6,435 nucleotides of DNA from Candidatus Rokuibacteriota bacterium (lineage in GTDB: Bacteria > JAUVQV01), in assembly GCA_030597995.1 (NCBI GenBank), contig JAUVQV010000053.1:1-6435 (forward strand). Direction: 5' to 3'. The position numbers were made by a program, and so were the translations under genes. The notes under the pieces were generated by a model. That model was not told where the DNA came from, made no database searches, and saw only the letters and a list, made by a program, of their open reading frames with translations. Shown here piece by piece: positions 1 to 5,461 of the stretch. The number at the start of each line of letters is the position of its first letter. Position 1 is the first letter of the stretch.

Positions 1-60
1 GTGCGGCGTACCGCAGTACGCCTCCGCGCTCACTCCGGCGACGCCTTGCCAGAACGCAAA
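1..60. repeat. Palindromic intergenic repeat, cut by the window edge
   Basis: The first bases form a perfect hairpin: GGCGTAC at 5-11 pairs with GTACGCC at 16-22 around a CGCA loop. A second short palindrome, GGCGACGCC, lies at 38-46, followed by GCCAGAACGCAAA at 48-60. No gene is visible here. The texture resembles the dispersed palindromic repeats found between genes in many Desulfobacterota, but that likeness comes from memory and is not shown by this window. The element may continue beyond base 1, so its outer boundary is unknown. Confidence 0.4.
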
Positions 61-186
61 ATCTCTCTCGTGACTAACCTGGGTACGCCCAAATAATCCA
101 GTCTGTTTTTCATGTAATCAGAACTCTTCTTTCGTTCCTTGCATGGTTACAATTTCTTAGAGCCGCATCATGAATAAACCGGGCTA
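61..186. other. Intergenic stretch with no supported gene
   Basis: No coding region with recognisable protein features was found on either strand. The longest minus-strand reading frame with a start is 27 codons (30-113) and has no convincing ribosome binding site or protein motif. The sequence is AT-richer than the flanking repeat and mobile element. If the neighbouring element at 187-473 is an insertion, this stretch would be the other side of the target site. Joining it to the truncated frame at 468-605 gives no recognisable membrane-protein continuation: the joined frame is polar and stops after about 26 more codons. Confidence 0.5.
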
Positions 187-473
187 GTGTCTTGTCCCGA
201 AAATACCTTGTCATTTAGAAGTTGGGGGTATTTCAGCAGGGGGAGTGACAGGGGTTTCCCGGAGTGAACATAGCGGAGCTGTTGGGGTACCCGCGTGTGC
301 GGATGGCGGCGCTCCCGCCCGGAGGGCGGGACGGTGGCGCTTGTCTGAGGCCGACAGGCCGAGTTTGCGCCGCCGAGCCGACGGCCGCACCTACGCGGGT
401 CGACAGCGCAGCGTGGTGAACGGAGGGAAGCCCCTGGCACGGAATATGGCCAAAAACTCCCGGGACACTACAC
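187..473. mobile_element. MITE-like structured element with terminal inverted repeats
   Basis: The ends are imperfect inverted repeats. Reading inward, the left is GTGTCTTGTCCCGAAAAT (187-204) and the right is GTGTAGTGTCCCGGGAGT (473-456), matching at 13 of 18 positions. Both ends are flanked by TA (185-186 and 474-475), consistent with a TA target duplication as in IS630/Tc1-mariner elements, although TA could also be part of the repeat. At 287 bp with no transposase frame, it would need help in trans. Inside are further nested pairings: 245-260 with 425-440 (14 Watson-Crick pairs, one GU, one mismatch), 278-282 with 403-407, 290-296 with 393-399, 297-302 with 385-390 and 305-312 with 367-374. 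A 7-bp GGA-loop hairpin sits at 314-330. Almost the whole element can therefore fold as one quasi-palindrome. A structured non-coding RNA carried between inverted repeats is the main alternative. I cannot name the family. Confidence 0.6.
245..440 (+). other. Predicted long branched stem inside the element
   Basis: The core of the 187-473 element closes with GTGACAGGGGTTTCCC (245-260) pairing with GGGAAGCCCCTGGCAC (425-440). Inside it the helices 290-302/385-399 and 305-312/367-374 continue inward and end in two small hairpins: 314-330 (CCCGCCC, GGA loop, GGGCGGG) and about 342-360. The closing stem has a T-G opposition that pairs as a GU wobble only if the plus strand is transcribed. That is weak support for a plus-strand RNA. 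No promoter was identified for such an RNA, and the folding could equally act at the DNA level during transposition. Confidence 0.4.
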
Positions 474-605
474 TAACGAGGACTTCAGCCCGATCAGGTG
501 CTGCCCCTCACCCCTCCGGTATCCCAAGTACAATAAGATCACCGCGAGGACACCCAGGATCAATGTTGGAATCAGCATACCCGATTTCCCCCTAGTTTTT
601 TCCAT
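468..605 (-). pseudogene. Truncated membrane protein, possible permease N-terminus
   Basis: A minus-strand frame from ATG at 605 encodes 45 residues. It has a short basic head (MEKTRGKSG), one clear hydrophobic segment at about residues 11-29 (LIPTLILGVLAVILLYLGY), then RRGEGQHLIGLKSSLV. An in-frame ATG at 617 would add four residues; neither start has a well-spaced Shine-Dalgarno. The frame ends exactly where the right inverted repeat of the 187-473 element begins: the last codon GTG and the stop TAG (468-470) are element sequence. The head-helix-GEGQH-GLK pattern reminds me of the start of YraQ/UPF0718-type (ArsP_1) permeases, which are several hundred residues long. That assignment is from memory and tentative. 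The best reading is a gene decapitated by the insertion. The lost part is not seen at 1-186. It could instead be a genuine one-helix small protein. It lies 56 bp downstream of the PBP gene on the same strand. Confidence 0.5.
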
Positions 606-661
606 GCCTCTATCCATTGGGAAGTGGGCAGGTGGTCAATGCGTCCGCCGTCCGGCTCGTC

Positions 662-3037
662 TCACAAGTCAAAGCGGTAAAAATCTCCCGGCCTCGGAGG
701 CCCGGTGCGGGACACCTCCCGGGGCACTGTCCCCTCCTTGAAAACTTCGAAGACCGCCTCCGGGGCTTCCTCCTGAGCCAGGAGCCCGGTCTGGGAATCG
801 ATTTTCACAAAGACCACACCGGAGGGCACGCGGAATACCGATGCCGGCTTTGTCTTCAAGGCCGCCTTCATGAAACTTAGCCAGATAGGACTGGCGGCTC
901 GGGAGCCCGTCTCGTGCCGGCCCAGGCTTTCCTTCCGGTCCAGACCCACCCAGACGCCGGTTACCAGTTCCGGCGTGTAGCCCAAAAACCAGGCGTCCAC
1001 GTAATCGTTGGTCGTTCCGGTCTTGCCGGCCACCGGCCGCCCCAGAGCCTTGACTCTCCAGCCGGTTCCCTCGGTGACCACGGTCTGGAGCATGTCGGTC
1101 ACTATGTAGGCCGTCTCGTCATCGAGCACCCGCAGCGCCTCCGGGCGGTGCGACTCCAGCACAACCCCGTTCCGGTCTACCACGGAAAGGACGACGTAGG
1201 GTGTGTTGCGGATTCCATGATTCGCGAACGTGCCGAAGGCCGTGGTCAATTCCTGAAGGGTGATTCCCGAGGAACCGAGGGCCAAAGTCAGGTCCTGTGA
1301 AAGCGGTGAGGCCACTCCCATCCTTCGCACCAGATCGATCACCTTTCGGATGCCGACGTCACGCAGGAGCTTGATGGTAACCACGTTCCGTGAATGGTTG
1401 AGCGCAACGCGCAGCCGGGTCGGCCCGAAGAAACGCTCCTCATAGTTCTCCGGCTTCCACATCTTTATTTGCGCCTCTTCTTCCCGATTCTCATAAATTA
1501 TGGGCGAATCGATTATGATGTCCGCCGGGGTAAAGCCGTTTTCGATGGCGGCGGCGTAAACGAAGGGCTTAAACGCCGAACCCGGCTGGCGGCGGGCCTG
1601 GGTGGCCCGGTTGAACTGACTCCTCCCGAAATCGTAACCGCCCACCATTGCCAGGATAGCACCGGTGCGTACATCCTGGTTAATGAGCGCACCTTCTACC
1701 TCCGGCTCCTGTTCCAGCGCTAATTGTACCTTCCCCGCGGCGTCACCCCCCTCGATTACCTCGACTTCGATCACATCCCCCGGTTGCAGCATCTCTCGGA
1801 CGGTGCGCAGTTTTTTCTCCCGGCCGCGGCCGTACACCCAGCGCATTTTTCCGAGGGGGAGAACGCCCTCCACGGGGCCGACGCGGACCACCGCCTCTTT
1901 CGGCGACACCGAGAGCACGATACCCAGGTAGATACCGCCGGGTCCGATCCGCTCCGGCCACTCCTGCTGCTGGCTGACATAGGCCTCGATGTCCCCCAAT
2001 TGAGACTTCTCGAGGCGGAATTTCGGCCCCCGGTAACCCCGCCTCTTGTCGAGCGCCCGCAGCCCTTCACGGATCGCCTCCTCGGCTTCTTTCTGGAGCA
2101 CCGGGTCCAGGGTGGTGTATACCGCGAGTCCGCCACGATAAAGGCCCTCATAGCCGTAGTTCCTCTCCACGTATTGCCGGATGTACTCCACAAAGAAGGG
2201 CGCCAGCCCGGAGGCCTTCTTTTCACTACCGAGAATAAGCGCGGCTCCCAGTCCGGCCTCTGCCTCCTCGACGGTGAGGTACCCCTCTTCGACCATTCGG
2301 GCAATGACGTGCCTCGCCCGACGAACGGCGTTCGCGGGATTGTTCAAGGGAGAGTAACGGTTAGGGGCCTTGGGCAGACCCGCCAGGATGGCGCACTCGA
2401 GGAGAGAAAGCTCATGCGCCCGTTTGCCGAAATAGGTGTGGGAGGCCGCCTCCACGCCGTAAGAACCCTGGCCCAGATAGATGTGATTGAGATAGAGACC
2501 GAGGATGTCTTCTTTGGAAAAGTGCTTCTCTATCCGGTAGGCCAGGATGGCTTCCTTAATTTTCCGCGTGATCCGCCGCTCCGGAGTGAGAAACATTGCC
2601 CGGGCCACCTGCTGCGTGATGGTGCTGCCCCCCTGAACGATCTCCCCCGCCATGAGGTTCTTCAGGAAGGCTCGGGTTATAGCCTTGGGATCCAACCCCC
2701 GGTGGGTAAAAAAGTCCGCGTCCTCCACCGCCAGGACTGCCTCCTTGAGCTCCCTGGGTATTTGCTCCAGCGGTATCAGAATTCGCCTCTCCAGCGCGAA
2801 ATCCGCCAGGAGAGAACCGTCGGCGGCATAGATCCGGGTCACCAGGCTGGGGTTGTAGCTCTGAAGCGTTTCTACCGGCGGCACTTCCGAGGCGTACCGG
2901 AGTAATAGCCCCAGAACGGCTGCCGCCCCCAGCACCCCGAGCGAAAAAAGAACCAGCCCGAGTCCGAAAATGATTTTACACAGGGAGCGTACGGAAAAGG
3001 TGAAGCTGGAAAATCTTTTATTGTCCCTTCCGGACAT
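662..3037 (-). CDS. mrcA: Class A penicillin-binding protein (PBP1A type)
   Basis: A bifunctional peptidoglycan synthase of the inner membrane: it polymerises lipid II into glycan strands and cross-links their stem peptides. From ATG at 3037 it has 791 residues. A cytoplasmic head is followed by one transmembrane segment at about 21-47. The GT51 glycosyltransferase domain comes next, with EDADFFTHRG (catalytic Glu about 105), GGSTITQQ (about 136) and RKIKEAILA. A linker with an OB-like insert (about 340-445), typical of PBP1A, follows. The transpeptidase has SAFK (catalytic Ser about 487), SRN (about 549) and KTGT (about 672). All key residues are present and the length is normal, so it should be active. 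A GTG at 3049 would add four residues, but it overlaps the GAGGGAG ribosome binding site (3041-3047) that serves the ATG, so I prefer the ATG. The gene lies 74 bp downstream of purF on the same strand and may be co-transcribed with it. PBP1A is essentially certain at family level; the symbol could also be ponA. Confidence 0.97.
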   Translation of the reverse strand: MSGRDNKRFSSFTFSVRSLCKIIFGLGLVLFSLGVLGAAAVLGLLLRYASEVPPVETLQSYNPSLVTRIYAADGSLLADFALERRILIPLEQIPRELKEAVLAVEDADFFTHRGLDPKAITRAFLKNLMAGEIVQGGSTITQQVARAMFLTPERRITRKIKEAILAYRIEKHFSKEDILGLYLNHIYLGQGSYGVEAASHTYFGKRAHELSLLECAILAGLPKAPNRYSPLNNPANAVRRARHVIARMVEEGYLTVEEAEAGLGAALILGSEKKASGLAPFFVEYIRQYVERNYGYEGLYRGGLAVYTTLDPVLQKEAEEAIREGLRALDKRRGYRGPKFRLEKSQLGDIEAYVSQQQEWPERIGPGGIYLGIVLSVSPKEAVVRVGPVEGVLPLGKMRWVYGRGREKKLRTVREMLQPGDVIEVEVIEGGDAAGKVQLALEQEPEVEGALINQDVRTGAILAMVGGYDFGRSQFNRATQARRQPGSAFKPFVYAAAIENGFTPADIIIDSPIIYENREEEAQIKMWKPENYEERFFGPTRLRVALNHSRNVVTIKLLRDVGIRKVIDLVRRMGVASPLSQDLTLALGSSGITLQELTTAFGTFANHGIRNTPYVVLSVVDRNGVVLESHRPEALRVLDDETAYIVTDMLQTVVTEGTGWRVKALGRPVAGKTGTTNDYVDAWFLGYTPELVTGVWVGLDRKESLGRHETGSRAASPIWLSFMKAALKTKPASVFRVPSGVVFVKIDSQTGLLAQEEAPEAVFEVFKEGTVPREVSRTGPPRPGDFYRFDL

Positions 3038-3040
3038 GTC

Positions 3041-3047
3041 CTCCCTC
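3041..3047 (-). promoter_or_regulatory. Ribosome binding site that sets the PBP1A start
   Basis: GAGGGAG, extending into GGAC, precedes the ATG at 3037 on the minus strand. The GTG at 3049 overlaps this motif and has no ribosome binding site of its own, so the ATG is the better start. Confidence 0.6.
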
Positions 3048-3111
3048 ACCCGGATGTTCCCTCGAGGCTCTGCAACACCCCCGCGGGAGAAAACTAAGCT
3101 GAAGTGCCGGA

Positions 3112-4548
3112 CTATTTTTTAGAGATGCTGTAGACTCGCGAGGCCGGTTTCCCCTCAAAAAGCCGCAACTGAGAGGTCTCTTCGAGTGGTATCGGAATGG
3201 GATAGTCACCGGAAAAGCACGCATGGCAAAAACCTTCCTGGTTATCGGCAACCGCCGAACACAGGCCCTCGAAACTGAGGTAGGAGAGAGAGTCGGCCGT
3301 TATGTAATTCCGAATCTGCTCTACATCGTAAGAGGCGGCGACGAGCTCCCGCCGGGTGGGGGTGTCTATCCCATAATAACAGGGATGAATCGTCCGGGGG
3401 CTGCTGATCCGCACATGTATTTCCCGGGCCCCGGCCATCTGCAGCATGTTGACTATTTTCCTGCTGGTGGTTCCTCGCACGATGGAATCGTCAATAACGA
3501 CTATCCTGCGGTTTTTGATTACCGACCGGACCGGGTTGAGCTTCAGCTTCACGCCGAACATCCGAATGGACTGCCGGGGCTCGATGAAGGTGCGGCCGAC
3601 ATAGTGATTGCGAATGAGCCCGGTCTCGAAAGGCAACCCGGCGGACTCCGCGTAGCCGAGGGCCGCCGAGACACCGGAATCAGGCACCGGCACTACCACG
3701 TCGGCCTCCACTCCGGCCTCCCGTGCCAACCGCTGCCCAAGATTCTTGCGGACCTCGTGAACGTCTCGGCCAAAAATCCGGCTGTCGGGCCGGGAAAAAT
3801 AGATGAGCTCGAACACACAGGGAGCCGGGGCGGCTCGCGGGAAAGGGTAGTAAGAATGTACCTCTCCACGGTCCACCACGATCATTTCCCCGGGCTGAAC
3901 TTCTTTTTCAAAGTTGGCGCCGATCAAATCCAAGGCACATGTCTCCGAGGCAAAAACCGGCGCCCCCTGGAGGTTTCCTCTCACCAGCGGGCGGATCCCG
4001 TGAGGATCCCGGACGGCGATGAGCTGATCGGAGGAAAGAACCAGAATGGAGTAGGCGCCTTTCACCTGCCGCAAAGCCGCCACCAGGCGATCCGGGAGGT
4101 CCCGCCCGCCGGCCCGGGCCATGAGGTGGACCACAACCTCAGTATCCATACTGGATTGAAAAATGGCTCCCTCTTTTTCGAGTTCTTTACGAATTTGCAT
4201 GGCGTTCACGAGGTTGCCGTTGTGGGCAATGGCCAGGGAGCCGAACCCCGTCTCGACCACGAAAGGCTGGGCGTTTTTAAACTCGCTTGAACCTGTGGTG
4301 GAGTAGCGGTTGTGGCCGATGGCCATGTCCCCCGGAAGCTTCTTCAGAACATCCCGGTGAAAGATATCCGCCACCAGGCCCATGTCCCGGTGGGAGTAGA
4401 GATTGGCATGATCGGTTGCGACTATCCCCGAGCTCTCCTGACCGCGGTGCTGGAGAGCATGGAGACCCAGGTAGACGATATTCGAGGCTTCGGGATGGCC
4501 GGAGATCCCGAACACCCCACACTTTTCGGACCACGCCCTGCGAGACAT
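3112..4548 (-). CDS. purF: Amidophosphoribosyltransferase PurF
   Basis: Catalyses the first committed step of purine synthesis, transferring ammonia from glutamine to PRPP to give phosphoribosylamine in the cytoplasm. From ATG at 4548 the protein has 478 residues. A nine-residue propeptide (MSRRAWSEK) precedes CGVFGI, whose Cys10 is the Ntn-type glutaminase nucleophile freed by self-cleavage. Glutaminase motifs GHNRYST (about 78) and AHNGNLVN (about 108) follow. The phosphoribosyltransferase half has the PRPP loop [13 protein letters not shown] (about 350-362). Four cysteines at about 244 (APCVFEL), 390 (HPCYYG), 441 and 444 (FCHACF) match the [4Fe-4S] ligands of Bacillus-type PurF, so this is the oxygen-sensitive iron-sulfur form. 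An ATG at 4581 would add 11 residues, but the predicted promoter places transcription start close to that codon, whereas 4548 has a GAGGGAG ribosome binding site (4551-4557) and a normal propeptide length. It is divergent from rlpA. No other purine gene is visible here. Confidence 0.98.
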   Translation of the reverse strand: MSRRAWSEKCGVFGISGHPEASNIVYLGLHALQHRGQESSGIVATDHANLYSHRDMGLVADIFHRDVLKKLPGDMAIGHNRYSTTGSSEFKNAQPFVVETGFGSLAIAHNGNLVNAMQIRKELEKEGAIFQSSMDTEVVVHLMARAGGRDLPDRLVAALRQVKGAYSILVLSSDQLIAVRDPHGIRPLVRGNLQGAPVFASETCALDLIGANFEKEVQPGEMIVVDRGEVHSYYPFPRAAPAPCVFELIYFSRPDSRIFGRDVHEVRKNLGQRLAREAGVEADVVVPVPDSGVSAALGYAESAGLPFETGLIRNHYVGRTFIEPRQSIRMFGVKLKLNPVRSVIKNRRIVVIDDSIVRGTTSRKIVNMLQMAGAREIHVRISSPRTIHPCYYGIDTPTRRELVAASYDVEQIRNYITADSLSYLSFEGLCSAVADNQEGFCHACFSGDYPIPIPLEETSQLRLFEGKPASRVYSISKK

Positions 4549-4550
4549 AT

Positions 4551-4558
4551 CTCCCTCG
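4551..4558 (-). promoter_or_regulatory. Ribosome binding site that sets the purF start
   Basis: CGAGGGAG on the minus strand lies two bases before the ATG at 4548. The neighbouring PBP gene uses the same GAGGGAG motif just before its ATG. The alternative upstream ATG at 4581 has no comparable motif, only GGCTGGA directly abutting it. This favours the shorter PurF start. Confidence 0.6.
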
Positions 4559-4588
4559 GAAAATCCCCCGCTTACCTGCATTCCAGCC

Positions 4589-4594
4589 TATAAT
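4589..4594 (+). promoter_or_regulatory. Possible -10 box for rlpA
   Basis: A perfect TATAAT lies on the plus strand at 4589-4594, placing a transcription start near 4601, about 20 bases before the rlpA ATG. No good -35 hexamer is found at 16-18 bases upstream, so this rests on the -10 alone. It overlaps the purF -10 on the opposite strand. Confidence 0.4.
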
Positions 4595-4618
4595 AAGAGA
4601 AATCGGGCGAAAAAGCAA
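4590..4618 (-). promoter_or_regulatory. Sigma70-like promoter for purF
   Basis: Minus strand: TTGCTT (4618-4613) as -35 and TATTAT (4595-4590) as -10, separated by exactly 17 bases. The hexamers match the TTGACA/TATAAT consensus at 4 of 6 and 5 of 6 positions. The predicted start near 4583 gives a leader of about 35 bases to the ATG at 4548, but almost none to the ATG at 4581. No operator could be identified; a PurR-like site was looked for by eye and not seen. Confidence 0.55.
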
Positions 4619-4620
4619 AG

Positions 4621-5277
4621 ATGAAAAACGGGACGGTCAGACAGGAACATTTCATTCTCCTCTTGCTCTTTCTGGCCGGGGTGTCGGCCTGCGCTCCGCG
4701 GCCTTATCGCGCCCCCTCCCGGCCAGTGGTGTACCGCGAGAAGGGGCTGGCTTCGTGGTACGGGCGTGATTTCCACGGGCGTAAAACCGCCAGCGGTGAA
4801 CGATACAACATGAATGCCGTGTCCGCAGCGCACCGCACTCTCCCCCTCGGAACGATTGCCCGCGTCACCCACCTCAAGAACAGGAAGGCAGTCATCGTAA
4901 AAATAAATGACCGCGGACCTTTCATCGAGGGGCGAATCGTCGATCTCTCCTACGGGGCCGCCCGCCGGCTGGGAATGGTGCGGGAAGGGGTCGCTCCAGT
5001 CCTGCTGGAGGTCTTCGGGAGGCCGAAGGGGACCTCGATCCCCACTCCCTCGTATTCCGTACAGGTGGGGTCTTTTTTCAATCGAGAAAACGCGGAAAAC
5101 CTCCGGGCCCTCCTGAGCCGTGAGTTTTCCGGGGTCTACATCACCGATTACCGGGGAAATAACACTATCTACTACCGGGTAAGGCTCGGGCACTTCACGA
5201 GCAAGGCCAAGGCCCATTCGACCGGGCACAGTCTCGAAAAAAGGGGCTATAGTTACCTGGTCGTGCGGGAGAATTGA
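4621..5277 (+). CDS. rlpA: RlpA-family septal lytic transglycosylase lipoprotein with SPOR domain
   Basis: A 218-residue lipoprotein predicted to sit on the periplasmic face of the outer membrane, where RlpA proteins cleave glycan strands lacking stem peptides during daughter-cell separation. The signal peptide has a hydrophobic run FILLLLFLAG and a lipobox VSAC with the lipidated Cys at 24. Residues about 40-133 form the double-psi beta-barrel domain: GLASWYG, the TASGERYN stretch, HRTLPLGT with the conserved His71, and NDRGPF with the conserved Asp97. These two residues correspond to the pair needed for activity in characterised Pseudomonas RlpA, so it is likely an enzyme and not merely structural. 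Residues about 143-217 form a SPOR domain (YSVQVGSF start, YYRVRLGHF, two alpha/beta halves) that binds denuded glycan at the septum. The ATG at 4621 has only a weak ribosome binding site. It is divergent from purF and convergent with lpxC. Confidence 0.95.
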   Translation: MKNGTVRQEHFILLLLFLAGVSACAPRPYRAPSRPVVYREKGLASWYGRDFHGRKTASGERYNMNAVSAAHRTLPLGTIARVTHLKNRKAVIVKINDRGPFIEGRIVDLSYGAARRLGMVREGVAPVLLEVFGRPKGTSIPTPSYSVQVGSFFNRENAENLRALLSREFSGVYITDYRGNNTIYYRVRLGHFTSKAKAHSTGHSLEKRGYSYLVVREN

Positions 5278-5285
5278 CAGGGCGC

Positions 5286-5429
5286 CAAATCTCCCCCGGC
5301 CCCTCTTTGCTAAAGAGGGGAACAAAAGATCTCCTCCTTTGAGAAAGAGAAGAACCAAAGACTTCCCCCTTATTGAAGAGGAGAACCACCAACCTCCCCC
5401 TTTGAGAAAGAGGGATTGAGGGGGATTTG
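5286..5429. repeat. Tandem hairpin array with inverted outer ends between rlpA and lpxC
   Basis: About four related units, each a pyrimidine-rich run followed by a purine-rich run, have centres near 5310, 5342, 5373 and 5405, a 31-32 bp period. Unit 1 is a perfect 9-bp hairpin (CCCCTCTTT 5300-5308, loop GCT, AAAGAGGGG 5312-5320). Units 2 and 3 share AAAGA, a TCC-rich run and GAGAACC-like tails. Unit 4 has CCCCCTTTGAGAAAGAGGG. The outer ends are inverted: CAAATCTCCCCC (5286-5297) against GGGGGATTTG (5420-5429), so unit 4 read on the minus strand resembles unit 1 on the plus strand. It probably represents several insertions or expansions of one dispersed intergenic repeat. Confidence 0.65.
5300..5320 (+). 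terminator. Candidate end hairpin for rlpA
   Basis: A perfect 9-bp stem with a three-base loop begins 22 bases after the rlpA stop. It lacks the usual T-run on the plus strand (AACAAAAG follows), so it is not a textbook intrinsic terminator. Lying between converging genes, it may still stop or stabilise transcripts from either side. Confidence 0.35.
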
Positions 5430-5448
5430 AGAACAGGTAATACCAGGC

Positions 5449-5461
5449 GTAACCGGGTTAC
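5449..5461. repeat. Short palindrome across the lpxC stop codon
   Basis: GTAACC (5449-5454) and GGTTAC (5456-5461) form a perfect inverted repeat around one base and contain the lpxC TAA stop (5458-5460, minus strand). The stem is only 6 bp with too small a loop to be an RNA hairpin as drawn. It may be a protein site or chance. Confidence 0.3.

Noticed and set aside
30..113. 27-codon minus-strand frame starting MKNRLDYLGV
   Set aside because: Too short, no well-placed ribosome binding site, and it runs into the palindromic repeat at 1-60.
168..440. 90-codon minus-strand frame over the mobile element
   Set aside because: Composition follows the palindromic repeats; no domain, no ribosome binding site, and it crosses the left element boundary. 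Not a transposase.
187..473. Group II intron or a named riboswitch/ncRNA class
   Set aside because: No domain V-like hairpin, no reverse transcriptase, and no consensus of a known riboswitch that I recognise. Terminal inverted repeats with TA flanks fit a transposon-like element better.
245..595. 116-codon plus-strand frame over the mobile element
   Set aside because: It spans the element's stems, the right inverted repeat and the antisense of the truncated membrane gene. Composition is Arg/Ala/Gly-rich, as expected from GC-rich palindromes.
1724..2905. 393-codon open frame on the plus strand opposite the PBP gene
   Set aside because: It is the antisense shadow of a GC-rich gene whose GT51 and transpeptidase motifs are unmistakable on the minus strand. 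The predicted protein has no recognisable domain.
3018..3251. 77-codon minus-strand frame bridging the purF end and PBP start
   Set aside because: It overlaps both real genes in another frame and has no protein features.
3223..4290. 355-codon open frame on the plus strand opposite purF
   Set aside because: Antisense shadow; the minus strand encodes a complete PurF with all motifs. The plus-strand product is rich in Gly, Pro, His and Arg with no domain.
4588..5358. 256-codon open frame on the minus strand opposite rlpA
   Set aside because: It overlaps rlpA entirely and runs into both the promoter region and the hairpin array. No protein features.
5286..5429. CRISPR array
   Set aside because: The period is 31-32 bp in total, so there is no room for spacers between repeats. 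Units are diverged, outer ones are inverted, and no cas gene is present.
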